Assembly: GCA_016124515.1 (NCBI GenBank)
Contig: WGNN01000115.1
Location: 1 to 36,711, forward strand
Reading direction: 5' to 3'
From: a bacterium
Lineage (GTDB): Bacteria; Bacteroidota; Bacteroidia; CAILMK01; JACPUW01
DNA: 36,711 bases
The position numbers and the translations under genes are program-made. Below, in pieces: positions 1-8,749 of the stretch (position 1 is its first letter; each line of letters begins with the position of its first letter). A model generated the notes under the pieces. The model made no database searches, was not told the DNA's origin, and was given only the letters and a program-made list of their open reading frames with translations.

Positions 1-594
1 AATGCCTCGGTACAAGATGGCGCTTTTATAAAAGGCCCTTTTGCCTTGTGCGAAGGTGCCACGGTAAATATGTGCGCCAAAATACGCGATGGCAGCACCA
101 TAGGCCCATACAGCAAGGTGGGCGGCGAAATAAACAATTCTATTTTATTAGGCTATTCAAACAAAGGCCATGATGGTTTTCTGGGCAATTCCATCCTGGG
201 CGAGTGGTGCAATTTGGGTGCAGACACCAATACATCGAACCTCAAAAACAACTACAGCAATGTAAAGGTGCACCACATTGCCACCGGCAAAGCCATTGAT
301 ACCCAATCGCAATTTTGTGGATTGATAATGGGCGACCACTCAAAAAGCGGCATCAACACCATGTTTAATACGGGAACCGTGGTGGGCGTTTCGGCCAATA
401 TATTCGGTGCCGATTTTCCGCCCAAGTACATCACCTCTTTTGCATGGGGCGGAGCAGCAGGTTTTGAGACCTACGACTTTGACAAAGCCATTGAAGTGGC
501 AAAAAGGGTGATGAAAAGAAGAAACAAAGACTTGGATAAACACGAAGAGGCTATTTTGCGGACTATTTTTGAAATGACCCGAAACGAGCGATAA
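1..594 (+). CDS. GlmU-like sugar-1-phosphate nucleotidylyl/acetyltransferase, C-terminal part (5' end outside window)
   Basis: The reading frame is open from base 1, so this is the last 197 residues of a longer protein. It consists of left-handed beta-helix hexapeptide turns (for example the stretches ending in SKVGGEI, CNLGADT and KSGINTMFNTGTVVG) followed by a short alpha-helical tail rich in K, R and E. The phrase GVSANIFGADFPPKYI and the tail resemble the alternative GlmU-like family of Bacteroidota, which is expected to supply UDP-GlcNAc for peptidoglycan and envelope sugars in the cytoplasm. The N-terminal nucleotidyltransferase domain is not in the window, so substrate cannot be judged. 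The stop lies one base before tpiA, implying co-transcription. Family assignment is from memory of the C-terminal pattern. Confidence 0.8.
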   Translation, partial: NASVQDGAFIKGPFALCEGATVNMCAKIRDGSTIGPYSKVGGEINNSILLGYSNKGHDGFLGNSILGEWCNLGADTNTSNLKNNYSNVKVHHIATGKAIDTQSQFCGLIMGDHSKSGINTMFNTGTVVGVSANIFGADFPPKYITSFAWGGAAGFETYDFDKAIEVAKRVMKRRNKDLDKHEEAILRTIFEMTRNER

Positions 595-595
595 A

Positions 596-1369
596 ATGAG
601 AAAAGCCATTGTTGCAGGAAACTGGAAAATGTACAAAACCCCATTAGAAGCCTATGAGTTTATTACTCAATTGAATGCTTCGCTCAACAACCAACAACTG
701 GGATTTGATATTTGCCTGTTTCCCAACTATTTGTCGATACCCATTGCGGCACATGAATGTAAGGACACCAAGGGCGTATATATTGGTGCGCAAAACTGCC
801 ACAGCGCCACAGAAGGCGCCTATACCGGCGAAACAAGTGTTGAAATGATAAAAGCTGCCGGAGCGAGCCACGTTTTGGTAGGACACTCAGAGCGCCGCGA
901 GTATTTTAACGAAGGCAGCGATGAGTTGTTGGCCAAAATGAAACAAGTGCTCACTGCCGGCCTCACAGCTGTGTATTGCTGCGGCGAAAAACTGGAACAC
1001 CGCAAAAGCGAACAACATTTTGAGGTGGTAAAAGCCCAACTTACCGAGGTGGTTTATCAATTGCCGCAGGAGCAATTGGCACAAGTAGTGGTAGCCTACG
1101 AACCCGTGTGGGCCATAGGCACCGGCGAAACCGCGAGTCCTGAACAAGCACAGGAAATGCACCTGCACATACGCAAAACCCTGTCTGAAAAATTCGGAGA
1201 ATTGGCCAACAACATTTCCATTTTGTATGGCGGAAGTGTGAAACCCGGCAATGCCCGCGAGCTTTTTTCGCAACCCGATATTGATGGCGGTTTGGTGGGC
1301 GGCGCATCGCTGAAAGCCGATGATTTCATTCCCGTGATCAACGCCATGATTCAAGCACAACATTCATGA
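596..1369 (+). CDS. tpiA: Triosephosphate isomerase
   Basis: Interconverts dihydroxyacetone phosphate and glyceraldehyde 3-phosphate in glycolysis and gluconeogenesis. The 257-residue length is normal. All catalytic landmarks are visible: N9 and K11 in AGNWKMYK, the electrophilic H97 in VGHSERR, the catalytic base E169 in AYEPVWAIGTG, and the phosphate-binding YGGSVKPGN and GGLVGGASLK near the C-terminus. The ATG lies one base after the preceding stop, and the stop overlaps the prmA start by four bases (ATGA), so translation of the two is probably coupled. No unusual features. Confidence 0.98.
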   Translation: MRKAIVAGNWKMYKTPLEAYEFITQLNASLNNQQLGFDICLFPNYLSIPIAAHECKDTKGVYIGAQNCHSATEGAYTGETSVEMIKAAGASHVLVGHSERREYFNEGSDELLAKMKQVLTAGLTAVYCCGEKLEHRKSEQHFEVVKAQLTEVVYQLPQEQLAQVVVAYEPVWAIGTGETASPEQAQEMHLHIRKTLSEKFGELANNISILYGGSVKPGNARELFSQPDIDGGLVGGASLKADDFIPVINAMIQAQHS

Positions 1370-2187
1370 AATACCTTCAATACACTTTCAGGGGAAAGGC
1401 TGATATGCTGGCCATGTTGGCCGGATTTCTATTTGAAGACGGATTTGAAGGACTGGAAGAAAAAGGCACCGAACTGCAAGCCTATATTGCCGACAAACCA
1501 GAAAACTACCTTCTTAGCGCGGAGGTAAAAGAGTTTATGGCCTTGCAAGACATCAGCTACCAAACACAGCTGGTTGACGACCAAAACTGGAATGCCCTGT
1601 GGGAAGCGGGCTTTGAACCCATAAATGTGATGGACCAATGCCTTATAAGAGCCGGACACCATCCTACACAGCCGGGAATTGCCTATGATATACTCATAGA
1701 ACCCAAAATGTCGTTTGGCACCGGCCACCACCCTACTACTTATTTAATGGTGAAACAAATGCTTGGAATGGATTTTTCAGGAAAAAGCGTTTTTGACTTT
1801 GGTACGGGAACCGGTGTTTTGGCCATATTAGCAGAAAAAATGGGCGCGGCCAAAGTGTTTGGTGTTGATATTGACGAAAACTGCATAGCCAATACCCACG
1901 AAAATTTCAAGCTCAATAGTTGTGCAATCTGCTCATTCCAGTTGGGCGATATAGACTTGGTGGCAGACCAAAAATTTGATGTTATCCTGGCCAATGTTAC
2001 CCGCAACATCCTGTTGCAACGATGGCCACAATTGGTACAAGCCCTTAGCCCGAATGGCCTTTTGCTCATAAGCGGATTTTACAACAGCGACTTGTCATAT
2101 TTTGAAAAAGAAGCACATAATAGCGGCATGCACATAGTAAAAGCCGAAGAAAAAGACCAGTGGATGGTTGTGGTATTAAAAAAGTAA
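1366..2187 (+). CDS. prmA: Ribosomal protein L11 methyltransferase
   Basis: A class I SAM-dependent methyltransferase that in the known family trimethylates ribosomal protein L11. The 273-residue protein has the small N-terminal substrate-recognition domain (about 1-95), the PrmA signature FGTGHHPTT at 117-125, the SAM-binding motif I DFGTGTGVLA at 144-153, an acidic D168/D170 after strand 2 and the LAN motif at 208-210 in the position of the usual N-P/N-I active-site loop. It starts inside the tpiA stop codon (ATGA) and is followed after ten bases by the long exported-protein gene. Start choice is fixed by the overlap and by conservation of the N-terminal domain. Confidence 0.95.
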   Translation: MKYLQYTFRGKADMLAMLAGFLFEDGFEGLEEKGTELQAYIADKPENYLLSAEVKEFMALQDISYQTQLVDDQNWNALWEAGFEPINVMDQCLIRAGHHPTQPGIAYDILIEPKMSFGTGHHPTTYLMVKQMLGMDFSGKSVFDFGTGTGVLAILAEKMGAAKVFGVDIDENCIANTHENFKLNSCAICSFQLGDIDLVADQKFDVILANVTRNILLQRWPQLVQALSPNGLLLISGFYNSDLSYFEKEAHNSGMHIVKAEEKDQWMVVVLKK

Positions 2188-2197
2188 ATTGCCCTGC

Positions 2198-5100
2198 ATG
2201 AAAAAAATTATTCTCCTACTTCTCATAAGCTCTCTGTTTTATCCTTTGCACGCGCAAAAAACCAAGCGCTTTTCCGATAATCCTTCTGAGTTCTTTAGTG
2301 AATTCTCAGATTTTATCAAAGCAGCCAAAAACAAAGACCTTGACCAAACTTTTGAAGAGTTTACCATTTTATGGCAAGGCGGCAGTTTTGGTGGCGAGGC
2401 TGAAGAAAGTATGATAATGGTTTGCAACAGCATGTTGAAGGCGCATTTTATCCCCTCACCCGATTTTAACAGCTACCTGAAAGCAACCAACTCTTTTTAT
2501 AAAAACGAAATTTCAGAATTCAACTTTTCTGAATTCAACTACACCTTGGATACGCTCATCAAAATGAAGGTATCAAAAGCCGAAGCCAAGTCTTTTATGG
2601 GCTTTTTTGAAGAGCTGAACAACGAAAAAGTGCTGTCGGGAAAACGAGGCAAGCAATGGGCGGTAGATGATTTCAACTACGAGTTGAAGATGAAGAAAAC
2701 ACCTTATGTGGAGTTCAGCAGTGTGAACCTGATGCTTTGGGGGCCAAAAGATACCTTGCAAATAAATAATACAAGCGGGCGGTTTTATATACTTAAACAA
2801 AAATGGTGGGGCAATGAAGGGGAAGTAACCTGGGAGCGCGCCGGCCTGTCGGCCAACACCGTAAATGCCCAATTGCAACACTACCGAATAGACATGAACA
2901 ACTCCGGCTACAAAGCTGACAGTGTGGAGTTTGTAAACTACGATGCCTTTGGCGATCCAATTTTGGGCAAACTGGAAGACAACCTGGATGGCCGTGGTGT
3001 GAATGGCTCCAATCCGCAATTCAAATCATACAAGCGAAAATTTACCCTTGATGACTTGGATGAATACCTCATTTACCGAGGTGGATTTGGCATGGAAGGC
3101 CGCACCATAATGGGCACAGGCGCAGGCTACAGTCCGGCCAAACTTACCGTGCTGCGCGAGGGCAAAAAATTCATGAACATATACTCCAACGGCTTTTACA
3201 TAAAACCCGAAAATATTGTAGCAAGCAATTGTGCGGTAACCATTTACATAGAAAACGATTCTATTTCGCATCCATCGCTCAGCCTCAATCTCGACCGCGA
3301 AGCAGCCTATGTGAAACTCGGTACCTCGCCCAACGAAATGGTAGCCACTCCTTTCTACAACACCTACCATCAATTGGAAATTTATGCCGATCAGTTTGAC
3401 TGCTACCTTGACAGCAGCTACTTTGACATACGTTCGCGCCGCGATCCTGAAGGAAGAGCCTCTTTTGAATCGCTCAACTATTTCAGCCGCAAAAGATTTG
3501 AAAAGCTCAGGGGCACCATGTCGTACAACCCGCTCTTTAAAATGAACGACCTGTACGCCCTGTACCAACGCCGCACCTATACCGAAGAGGAGCTGAAAAG
3601 CTTTTTCGGTGTAGAAACCATTGGTGCCATACAGCCTTTGTTGGTTCTTATGTCATCGCAAGGCTATCTCATTTACAACATTGAAAACAAAGAAATTACG
3701 CTGCAAGACAAGCTTTTTACCTACATAAACGCCTACTTGCACAAGATTGACTATGATGTGTTGCAGCTCAACTCAATGATTAAAGACAAGCCCAACTCGC
3801 GATTTTACTTTGCCAACAACAATTTGGAAGTGCGCGGCATCAACACCATCCGCCTCAGCGATTCGCAAAACGTGCAGATTTACCCGGCCAAACAAACCAT
3901 CATTTTCAAGAAAAACCGCGATATGCAATTTGATGGCTACCTGAAGGCAGGTCGCTTTGAGTATTTTGGAAAAGGCTTTGAATTCAGTTACGAAGATTTT
4001 CAAATCAACATGTTGCAGATCGACTCCATGATGTTCAACTTTCCCGATGAAAAAGCAGGCGGCATTTTGCGAAGGGTAAACACTGTAATTCAAGACATTA
4101 CAGGAAAATTGCAAATAGACAAACCCGACAACAAATCGGGGCGGCGCTCCACCCCCAACTTCCCCATTTTCGACTGTTTCAAAGGCGCCTATGTTTACTA
4201 CGATTACAAAACGGTTTTTAACGGCGTGTATGACCGCGAACGATTCTACTTTAAACTAAAACCCTTTGTAGTTGACAGTCTCGACAATTTTTCAATGAAG
4301 GGAATGAACCTGGATGGAACCTTTGTTTCGGCCAGCATTTTACCCGAATTTGAGTATAAGCTCGATCTTCAACCCGACTTTTCACTGGGTTTCAGCACCG
4401 AAACACCGCCCGAAGGTTATCCGCTTTACAAAGGAACCGGCCATTGCAACATGAAAATATACTTGAGTAACCGTGGTTTGCGCGGCAACGGAAAGTTTAC
4501 CTACAATGGTGCTGAAATCACTTCTGAAGACATGCTCTTCTTCCCCGACTCTATGTTGGCTATGCAAACGGTATTTGCCATGGACGACACGGAGCGCAAA
4601 AAGTTTCCGAACGTAAACTCGCAAAACTGCGAATTGAGTTGGACGCCCTACCGCGACACCATGATTATTGCAGCTGTTGACACCTCAGCATTTATCAATA
4701 TGTACGAGCCCGAATCGTTTCTGAAAGGCGAACTGGTTTTTACCAAAAAAGAAATGTACGGCAAGGGCTTGTTCAACTACCGGCAAGGTATCCTCAGCTC
4801 CGACTACTACAACTTTAAGCACCGCACCTTGTCGGCCGACTCAACCAAATTTGAGCTGTACGACGAAAGCATGGAAAAAATTGCCCTGCAAAACGAGAGT
4901 GTGAAAGTGGGGATAGATTTTGACAAACAGGAACTGAAAGGTGCCACCAACTCCGATGAGATTGAAACCAAACTTACCCTGAACCAATACACCACCAATA
5001 TTCCATTTTTTACCTGGAAAGTGCCTGACAAGAAAGTGTATTTGGAAAAAGGAAAGGAAAACGAAGACATCGACTTTTTCTTCGTTTCAACCAACCCGGT

Positions 5101-6583
5101 TTTCGACTCGCTCACCTTTGCGCCAAGCTCCGCCGAACTCGACTTGTCAACTTTCAATATACAGGCATTCGACATCAAATACTTCTTGGTGGGCGATGCC
5201 AAGGTAAAGCCTGAGGCCACGGTAGAAATATCGGAAAACGGCAGCATACCCGCCCTGGAGAATGCCGAGATTGTAGCAAGTTTTGAAAATGAATACCACA
5301 CTGTAAAACGCGCATCGGTAAATATTTTCAGCAGCAAACGCCTTACAGCTACCGGCTGGTACCAATATACCGACCCCAACGACAAACTGTGGGAAATACC
5401 CATGGACGAAATACGCACCACCGAAGAAGGCATTACACGCGGTGTAGGAACCATTCCCGACACCATGAACTTCCACTTTGGTTCAAACATTGGCTACAAC
5501 GGCAACCTGATTTTTGAAAGTAACCGAAAAGAAATAGCCTTTAGCGGTGAGGTAAATATTGAGCATCCGCAAATTGATGCGCTTGCCACTGAGAAATTCA
5601 AATTTGACGGCTTGGTAGCTTTTGACTCTTTGTATTTCAATGTGACCAACGCCAAAAACATACTTGGACAGGAATTGCACACCGGTATCTTTCTCAACAC
5701 CAAGACACGCCAACTCTATCCATTGTTTTTGGGTGTAAAACAAACGCCCAACGACCTGGCTCTGTACCGTGCCGAAGGCGATTTGTATTTGGATCCGGAT
5801 TCAAATATGTTTGTAATTACCGCCTTTTCGCGATACTACGAAGGCAATCCAAGTCCATCAATTTGGGTATATGATATAGATACCGGCGCCATGTACATGA
5901 ATGGCCCGCTGAACTTTGGTTACAAAATTGAAAACTTTGATTTTGACCTTTCAGGACACCTTACACACAACCTGAAAACCTCAGAAACCAAAATCAATAT
6001 GTTTGGTGGCATCAACTTCCCACTTGAAGATGCAGCTACCAAAGTAATGAGCGATTCCATCATCAACTTTGGATTTTTTAACCCCGATGTAAACAATATC
6101 AAGGAATATATAATAGCCGGAGTAACACGGCAACTGAGCGACCCCAAAGAAGTGGATAAAGCCATTGACAACATTTACAAAACCGGAAATATACCTACCT
6201 ACAAAGAGTATGAGCCGCTTTTCAACTTTGGCGAAACCGTGCTGGTTTGGGATACCACTTCAAAATCGTTTAGAAACTACGGACAAATTGGAATGGCCAA
6301 CATCAAGAACTATCCGGTAAACAAGAAACTCAATGGACGTATAGATTTCTTTAAAACAACCTTTACAGATTCAGTGACCATTTATTTGGAAGGCAATAGT
6401 GGTAACTGGTATCTTTTTACATTTGTAGAAGAAGAATTATATATTGAATCATCTGATGCTGAGTTTTTGCAACGCGCCCTCGACAAAAAACCAAAAGAGG
6501 TGGTAGGCAAGCTATCGTACCGCAAAGCCGAAGAGGAAATGATTGTAAAAACCCGCGAAAAAGCCATCAGAATAGAAGAATAG
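2198..6583 (+). CDS. Very large exported protein of unknown function
   Basis: I do not recognise a named family. The ATG at 2198 is preferred over an in-frame TTG at 2189 because it gives a clean signal peptide: two lysines, a run of I and L, then a likely cleavage after PLHAQ near residue 20. The mature protein of about 1440 residues has no other membrane segment, is rich in aromatic and charged residues and alternates in a beta-strand-like way, with an alpha-helical N-terminal stretch (about 30-150). No lipobox, no obvious type IX sorting tail and no protease or glycosidase motif is visible. It sits between prmA and plsY with 10 and 2 base gaps, so it is part of a housekeeping operon. Long beta-rich envelope proteins of this sort are common in Bacteroidota; a periplasmic or outer-membrane-associated role is only an inference from the signal peptide. 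Confidence 0.85.
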   Translation: MKKIILLLLISSLFYPLHAQKTKRFSDNPSEFFSEFSDFIKAAKNKDLDQTFEEFTILWQGGSFGGEAEESMIMVCNSMLKAHFIPSPDFNSYLKATNSFYKNEISEFNFSEFNYTLDTLIKMKVSKAEAKSFMGFFEELNNEKVLSGKRGKQWAVDDFNYELKMKKTPYVEFSSVNLMLWGPKDTLQINNTSGRFYILKQKWWGNEGEVTWERAGLSANTVNAQLQHYRIDMNNSGYKADSVEFVNYDAFGDPILGKLEDNLDGRGVNGSNPQFKSYKRKFTLDDLDEYLIYRGGFGMEGRTIMGTGAGYSPAKLTVLREGKKFMNIYSNGFYIKPENIVASNCAVTIYIENDSISHPSLSLNLDREAAYVKLGTSPNEMVATPFYNTYHQLEIYADQFDCYLDSSYFDIRSRRDPEGRASFESLNYFSRKRFEKLRGTMSYNPLFKMNDLYALYQRRTYTEEELKSFFGVETIGAIQPLLVLMSSQGYLIYNIENKEITLQDKLFTYINAYLHKIDYDVLQLNSMIKDKPNSRFYFANNNLEVRGINTIRLSDSQNVQIYPAKQTIIFKKNRDMQFDGYLKAGRFEYFGKGFEFSYEDFQINMLQIDSMMFNFPDEKAGGILRRVNTVIQDITGKLQIDKPDNKSGRRSTPNFPIFDCFKGAYVYYDYKTVFNGVYDRERFYFKLKPFVVDSLDNFSMKGMNLDGTFVSASILPEFEYKLDLQPDFSLGFSTETPPEGYPLYKGTGHCNMKIYLSNRGLRGNGKFTYNGAEITSEDMLFFPDSMLAMQTVFAMDDTERKKFPNVNSQNCELSWTPYRDTMIIAAVDTSAFINMYEPESFLKGELVFTKKEMYGKGLFNYRQGILSSDYYNFKHRTLSADSTKFELYDESMEKIALQNESVKVGIDFDKQELKGATNSDEIETKLTLNQYTTNIPFFTWKVPDKKVYLEKGKENEDIDFFFVSTNPVFDSLTFAPSSAELDLSTFNIQAFDIKYFLVGDAKVKPEATVEISENGSIPALENAEIVASFENEYHTVKRASVNIFSSKRLTATGWYQYTDPNDKLWEIPMDEIRTTEEGITRGVGTIPDTMNFHFGSNIGYNGNLIFESNRKEIAFSGEVNIEHPQIDALATEKFKFDGLVAFDSLYFNVTNAKNILGQELHTGIFLNTKTRQLYPLFLGVKQTPNDLALYRAEGDLYLDPDSNMFVITAFSRYYEGNPSPSIWVYDIDTGAMYMNGPLNFGYKIENFDFDLSGHLTHNLKTSETKINMFGGINFPLEDAATKVMSDSIINFGFFNPDVNNIKEYIIAGVTRQLSDPKEVDKAIDNIYKTGNIPTYKEYEPLFNFGETVLVWDTTSKSFRNYGQIGMANIKNYPVNKKLNGRIDFFKTTFTDSVTIYLEGNSGNWYLFTFVEEELYIESSDAEFLQRALDKKPKEVVGKLSYRKAEEEMIVKTREKAIRIEE

Positions 6584-6585
6584 TA

Positions 6586-7209
6586 ATGGAATTGATACTT
6601 GCTTGTGTAGCGGCTTATATATTAGGAAGCGTACCTACCGCGGTTTTGGCGGGTAAGCTTTTTGCCGGAATTGACGTACGTGAACACGGTAGCGGCAATG
6701 CCGGTGCCACCAACACACTCAGGGTTTTGGGTGCCAAAATTGCCATACCCGTTTTGCTGATCGACATTGCCAAAGGGCTGCTTGCTACCCGCTTGGTTTA
6801 CCTCAATTTTTTTGAAGTAGGTTTCATTTTGTCAAATACCGTTGAAACGAAATTGATCTTAGGTATTGCCGCGGTAATTGGCCACATTTTCCCACTTTTT
6901 GCGGGTTTCAAAGGCGGCAAAGGCATTGCTACTTTCTTTGGCGTTATCCTGGGCATTCATTTGCAAAGTGCGCTTATCTCGCTTGGCGTGTTCATTTTGG
7001 TGGTTTCCATTACCCGCTACGTGTCGCTGGGCTCCATTTTAGGTGCCCTATTTTACCCGGTTCAGCTCATTTTCATCATTGGCATCGACAGTGTTTTTAT
7101 TAAAATATTTTCGCTTTTGATTCCAATAATCGTTATATATACCCATCGCAAAAACATTGACCGCTTGCTTAAAGGTGAAGAAAGCAAAATAAAACTGGTT
7201 AAAAATTAA
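6586..7209 (+). CDS. plsY: Acyl-phosphate:glycerol-3-phosphate acyltransferase
   Basis: Integral membrane enzyme that transfers an acyl group from acyl phosphate to glycerol 3-phosphate, the first step of phospholipid synthesis. The 207-residue protein has the expected hydrophobic segments and the three PlsY loops: GSVPTA near 14-19, GSGNAGATNTLRVLG at 35-49, and GFKGGKGIAT at 107-116. Its ATG lies two bases after the stop of the long exported protein, and clpS follows after five bases, so it belongs to the same transcription unit. Nothing unusual in sequence. Confidence 0.96.
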   Translation: MELILACVAAYILGSVPTAVLAGKLFAGIDVREHGSGNAGATNTLRVLGAKIAIPVLLIDIAKGLLATRLVYLNFFEVGFILSNTVETKLILGIAAVIGHIFPLFAGFKGGKGIATFFGVILGIHLQSALISLGVFILVVSITRYVSLGSILGALFYPVQLIFIIGIDSVFIKIFSLLIPIIVIYTHRKNIDRLLKGEESKIKLVKN

Positions 7210-7214
7210 GTATC

Positions 7215-7511
7215 ATGAATTGGGAAAATCTCAAAAACGGACTTTTTACCCAGACTGAGGAGGAAATAGATGTGCTGCTTGAGGATGTTGACGAAAGAAA
7301 CCTCATCTTGCACAACGATGATGTAAATACTTTCGACTGGGTAATTGACAGTATTGTAAAAATCTGCAAACACAGCGTAACCCAAGCTGAGCAGCTAACC
7401 TTAATGGTGCACTTTAAGGGAAAAGCCCACATAAAAAAAGGCACTTTCAACGAGTTGAAACCACTCAAAGACCGGTTTATAGACCGTGGCATCAACGCTA
7501 CCATTGACTAG
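7215..7511 (+). CDS. clpS: ATP-dependent Clp protease adaptor ClpS
   Basis: ClpS delivers N-degron substrates to ClpAP-type proteases. The 98-residue protein has a variable acidic N-terminal tail followed by the ClpS core. The N-degron pocket residues are visible: N34, D35 and D36 in LILHNDDVNTFDWV, and H66 in MVHFKGKAHI. The end of the core carries more divergent residues (FNELKPLKDRFIDRGINATI) than proteobacterial ClpS, as is usual for Bacteroidota. No clpA gene lies adjacent, so the partner must be elsewhere. It is the last gene of the tpiA-prmA-plsY run; I see no clear terminator hairpin directly after it. Confidence 0.9.
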   Translation: MNWENLKNGLFTQTEEEIDVLLEDVDERNLILHNDDVNTFDWVIDSIVKICKHSVTQAEQLTLMVHFKGKAHIKKGTFNELKPLKDRFIDRGINATID

Positions 7512-7611
7512 CGACAAGCCTTGCACTCTACCCGTTAACAAACTCGCTTAGCAACTCGTCTATCTGAAATTACCTTCTATTTCAGTTTATGATTAAGCCA
7601 CATCTGAGTTA

Positions 7612-8180
7612 ATGTCTAAAGTTTCGGAGTTAAAAGATTATCTGATATTCAATTTTTTACGCAACTACTCCATACTTAGTACACCACCTATCAAATTCAC
7701 TTACAGTAATATATACGGGCTGGATAGGACTTTGACTTGAATTATTATTTTCCAAAGTCAAATTCGGATCATACCGTCTGAAAGTTATGCTCGTTGGTCC
7801 TTTCTTGTACTTTTTGCTTGACCAAAAAGTACCAAAAACTCAAGGCTTGTTTTCTTTTCTTAACGCTCCGAAACAACCGAAATTCCTGAACAAAAAAAAC
7901 TCGCCGCCGCGTTTTGAGTTGCAAATCAAATATTTAGCTTATCCAAAATTTGAACCTTTAGTTGCTGCGTAAAGGCTCATACAGCTTTTTGTTCCGGGCG
8001 GAATTTCAATTATTTCTCCACTAAAAAGAAAAAGAGCCGTCCTAATTGCATGAAAAATAAGTCCCCATATTAAAGAAATCAGCCAATTTTGAGCATGTCT
8101 GAATATGCAAGTTGTCGGATTCGACTTTTAGTTTATCAGAATTTAGAGACATGTTATAATTCACCCCGAAACTTCAGTTA
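7612..8180. repeat. Dispersed intergenic repeat, copy 1 (gene-free stretch 7512-8184)
   Basis: The 673-base gap between clpS and the next gene contains no convincing coding region. From about 7612 it is homologous to 28655 onward. Matching blocks include TTTGACTTGAATTATTATTT (7731-7750), the CCGTCTGAAAGTT block (near 7777), the palindromic block at 7800-7835, the CTCATACAGC...GGGCGGAATTTC block (7976-8008) and TTCTCCACTAAAAAGAAAAA (8013-8032). Weaker similarity (CCTAATTGCATGAAAAATAA, then GAGCATGTCTGAATAT) continues to about 8180. The stretch between 7845 and 7972 is not shared with the second copy. No transposase remnant or clean terminal inverted repeat is visible. Confidence 0.75.
7807..7832. 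repeat. Perfect 10-bp inverted repeat inside dispersed repeat copy 1
   Basis: GTACTTTTTG (7807-7816) and CAAAAAGTAC (7823-7832) are exact reverse complements around the six-base loop CTTGAC. The same palindrome occurs in the copy at 28845-28923, where a 53-base segment splits it. It could act as a bidirectional terminator-like hairpin or a mobile-element end; the sequence does not decide. Confidence 0.75.
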
Positions 8181-8184
8181 ATTT

Positions 8185-8724
8185 TTATCCCACTTCCCTC
8201 TCCTTCTTAATTTCTTTTAAAGCTTCAATGGCTTCAGGTACCAGGTTCTGTTGTAATTTCAAATCTATTTCATTGTCAGTCAGGTTATTGAATTTAGTTT
8301 TAAAGCCAATTTGAGTGCTTTTTCTTGCATCTTCTTCTTCCTTTTCAGTTCGCCCGAATGTTTCACGATAAAATTGAATCACATCGTTGCGCTTTCTAAT
8401 CGCCAGAATGCTCAACATTACCAAAGAAATAAGTTGAATACCCGGAGTAAACCAACCGGAAACGCCAAATGTGAAGATCAGGTTGAAAAAATAGGCAAAG
8501 GATAAGAGATTGAATAGTCCGAATAGCAACAATATAAACACACTTTGAAATGACTTTTCAGGTCTAAGCAAAACCCTTAAAGTGACTATTGACAAGCCTG
8601 CCAAGCCAAAATAATCAGTGGTATAAAGAACGTAGTTTAAGAGCAAGGCAATTGAATAGCTTACTATAGACATAGCCCAAAGAATCGCCAAGATGATTAC
8701 TTCAGTTTTTCTGAATTTTTCCAT
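8185..8724 (-). CDS. Small polytopic membrane protein with charged cytoplasmic tail
   Basis: No family recognised. The 179-residue product has four predicted hydrophobic segments (about 8-30, 37-50, 60-82 and 88-106) followed by a charged tail of about 70 residues rich in K, E and R with likely helical character (TEKEEEDARKS, EALKEIKKEREVG). It begins 25 bases after the stop of the glycosyltransferase gene, in the same direction, so it may be read through from that unit. Its A+T content looks higher than that of its upstream neighbours, and the repeat-rich gap follows it, so recent acquisition is possible. Confidence 0.7.
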   Translation of the reverse strand: MEKFRKTEVIILAILWAMSIVSYSIALLLNYVLYTTDYFGLAGLSIVTLRVLLRPEKSFQSVFILLLFGLFNLLSFAYFFNLIFTFGVSGWFTPGIQLISLVMLSILAIRKRNDVIQFYRETFGRTEKEEEDARKSTQIGFKTKFNNLTDNEIDLKLQQNLVPEAIEALKEIKKEREVG

Positions 8725-8749
8725 TTCTATCTTTCAATCACAAGTTTCT

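Noticed and set aside
4807-5490. Minus-strand open frame of 227 residues inside the long exported-protein gene
   Set aside because: Antisense shadow; serine- and leucine-rich composition typical of reverse translation, with no signal or domain.
7787-7972. 61-residue frame in dispersed repeat copy 1
   Set aside because: It runs across the palindrome and into the non-shared middle; the frame is not preserved in copy 2.
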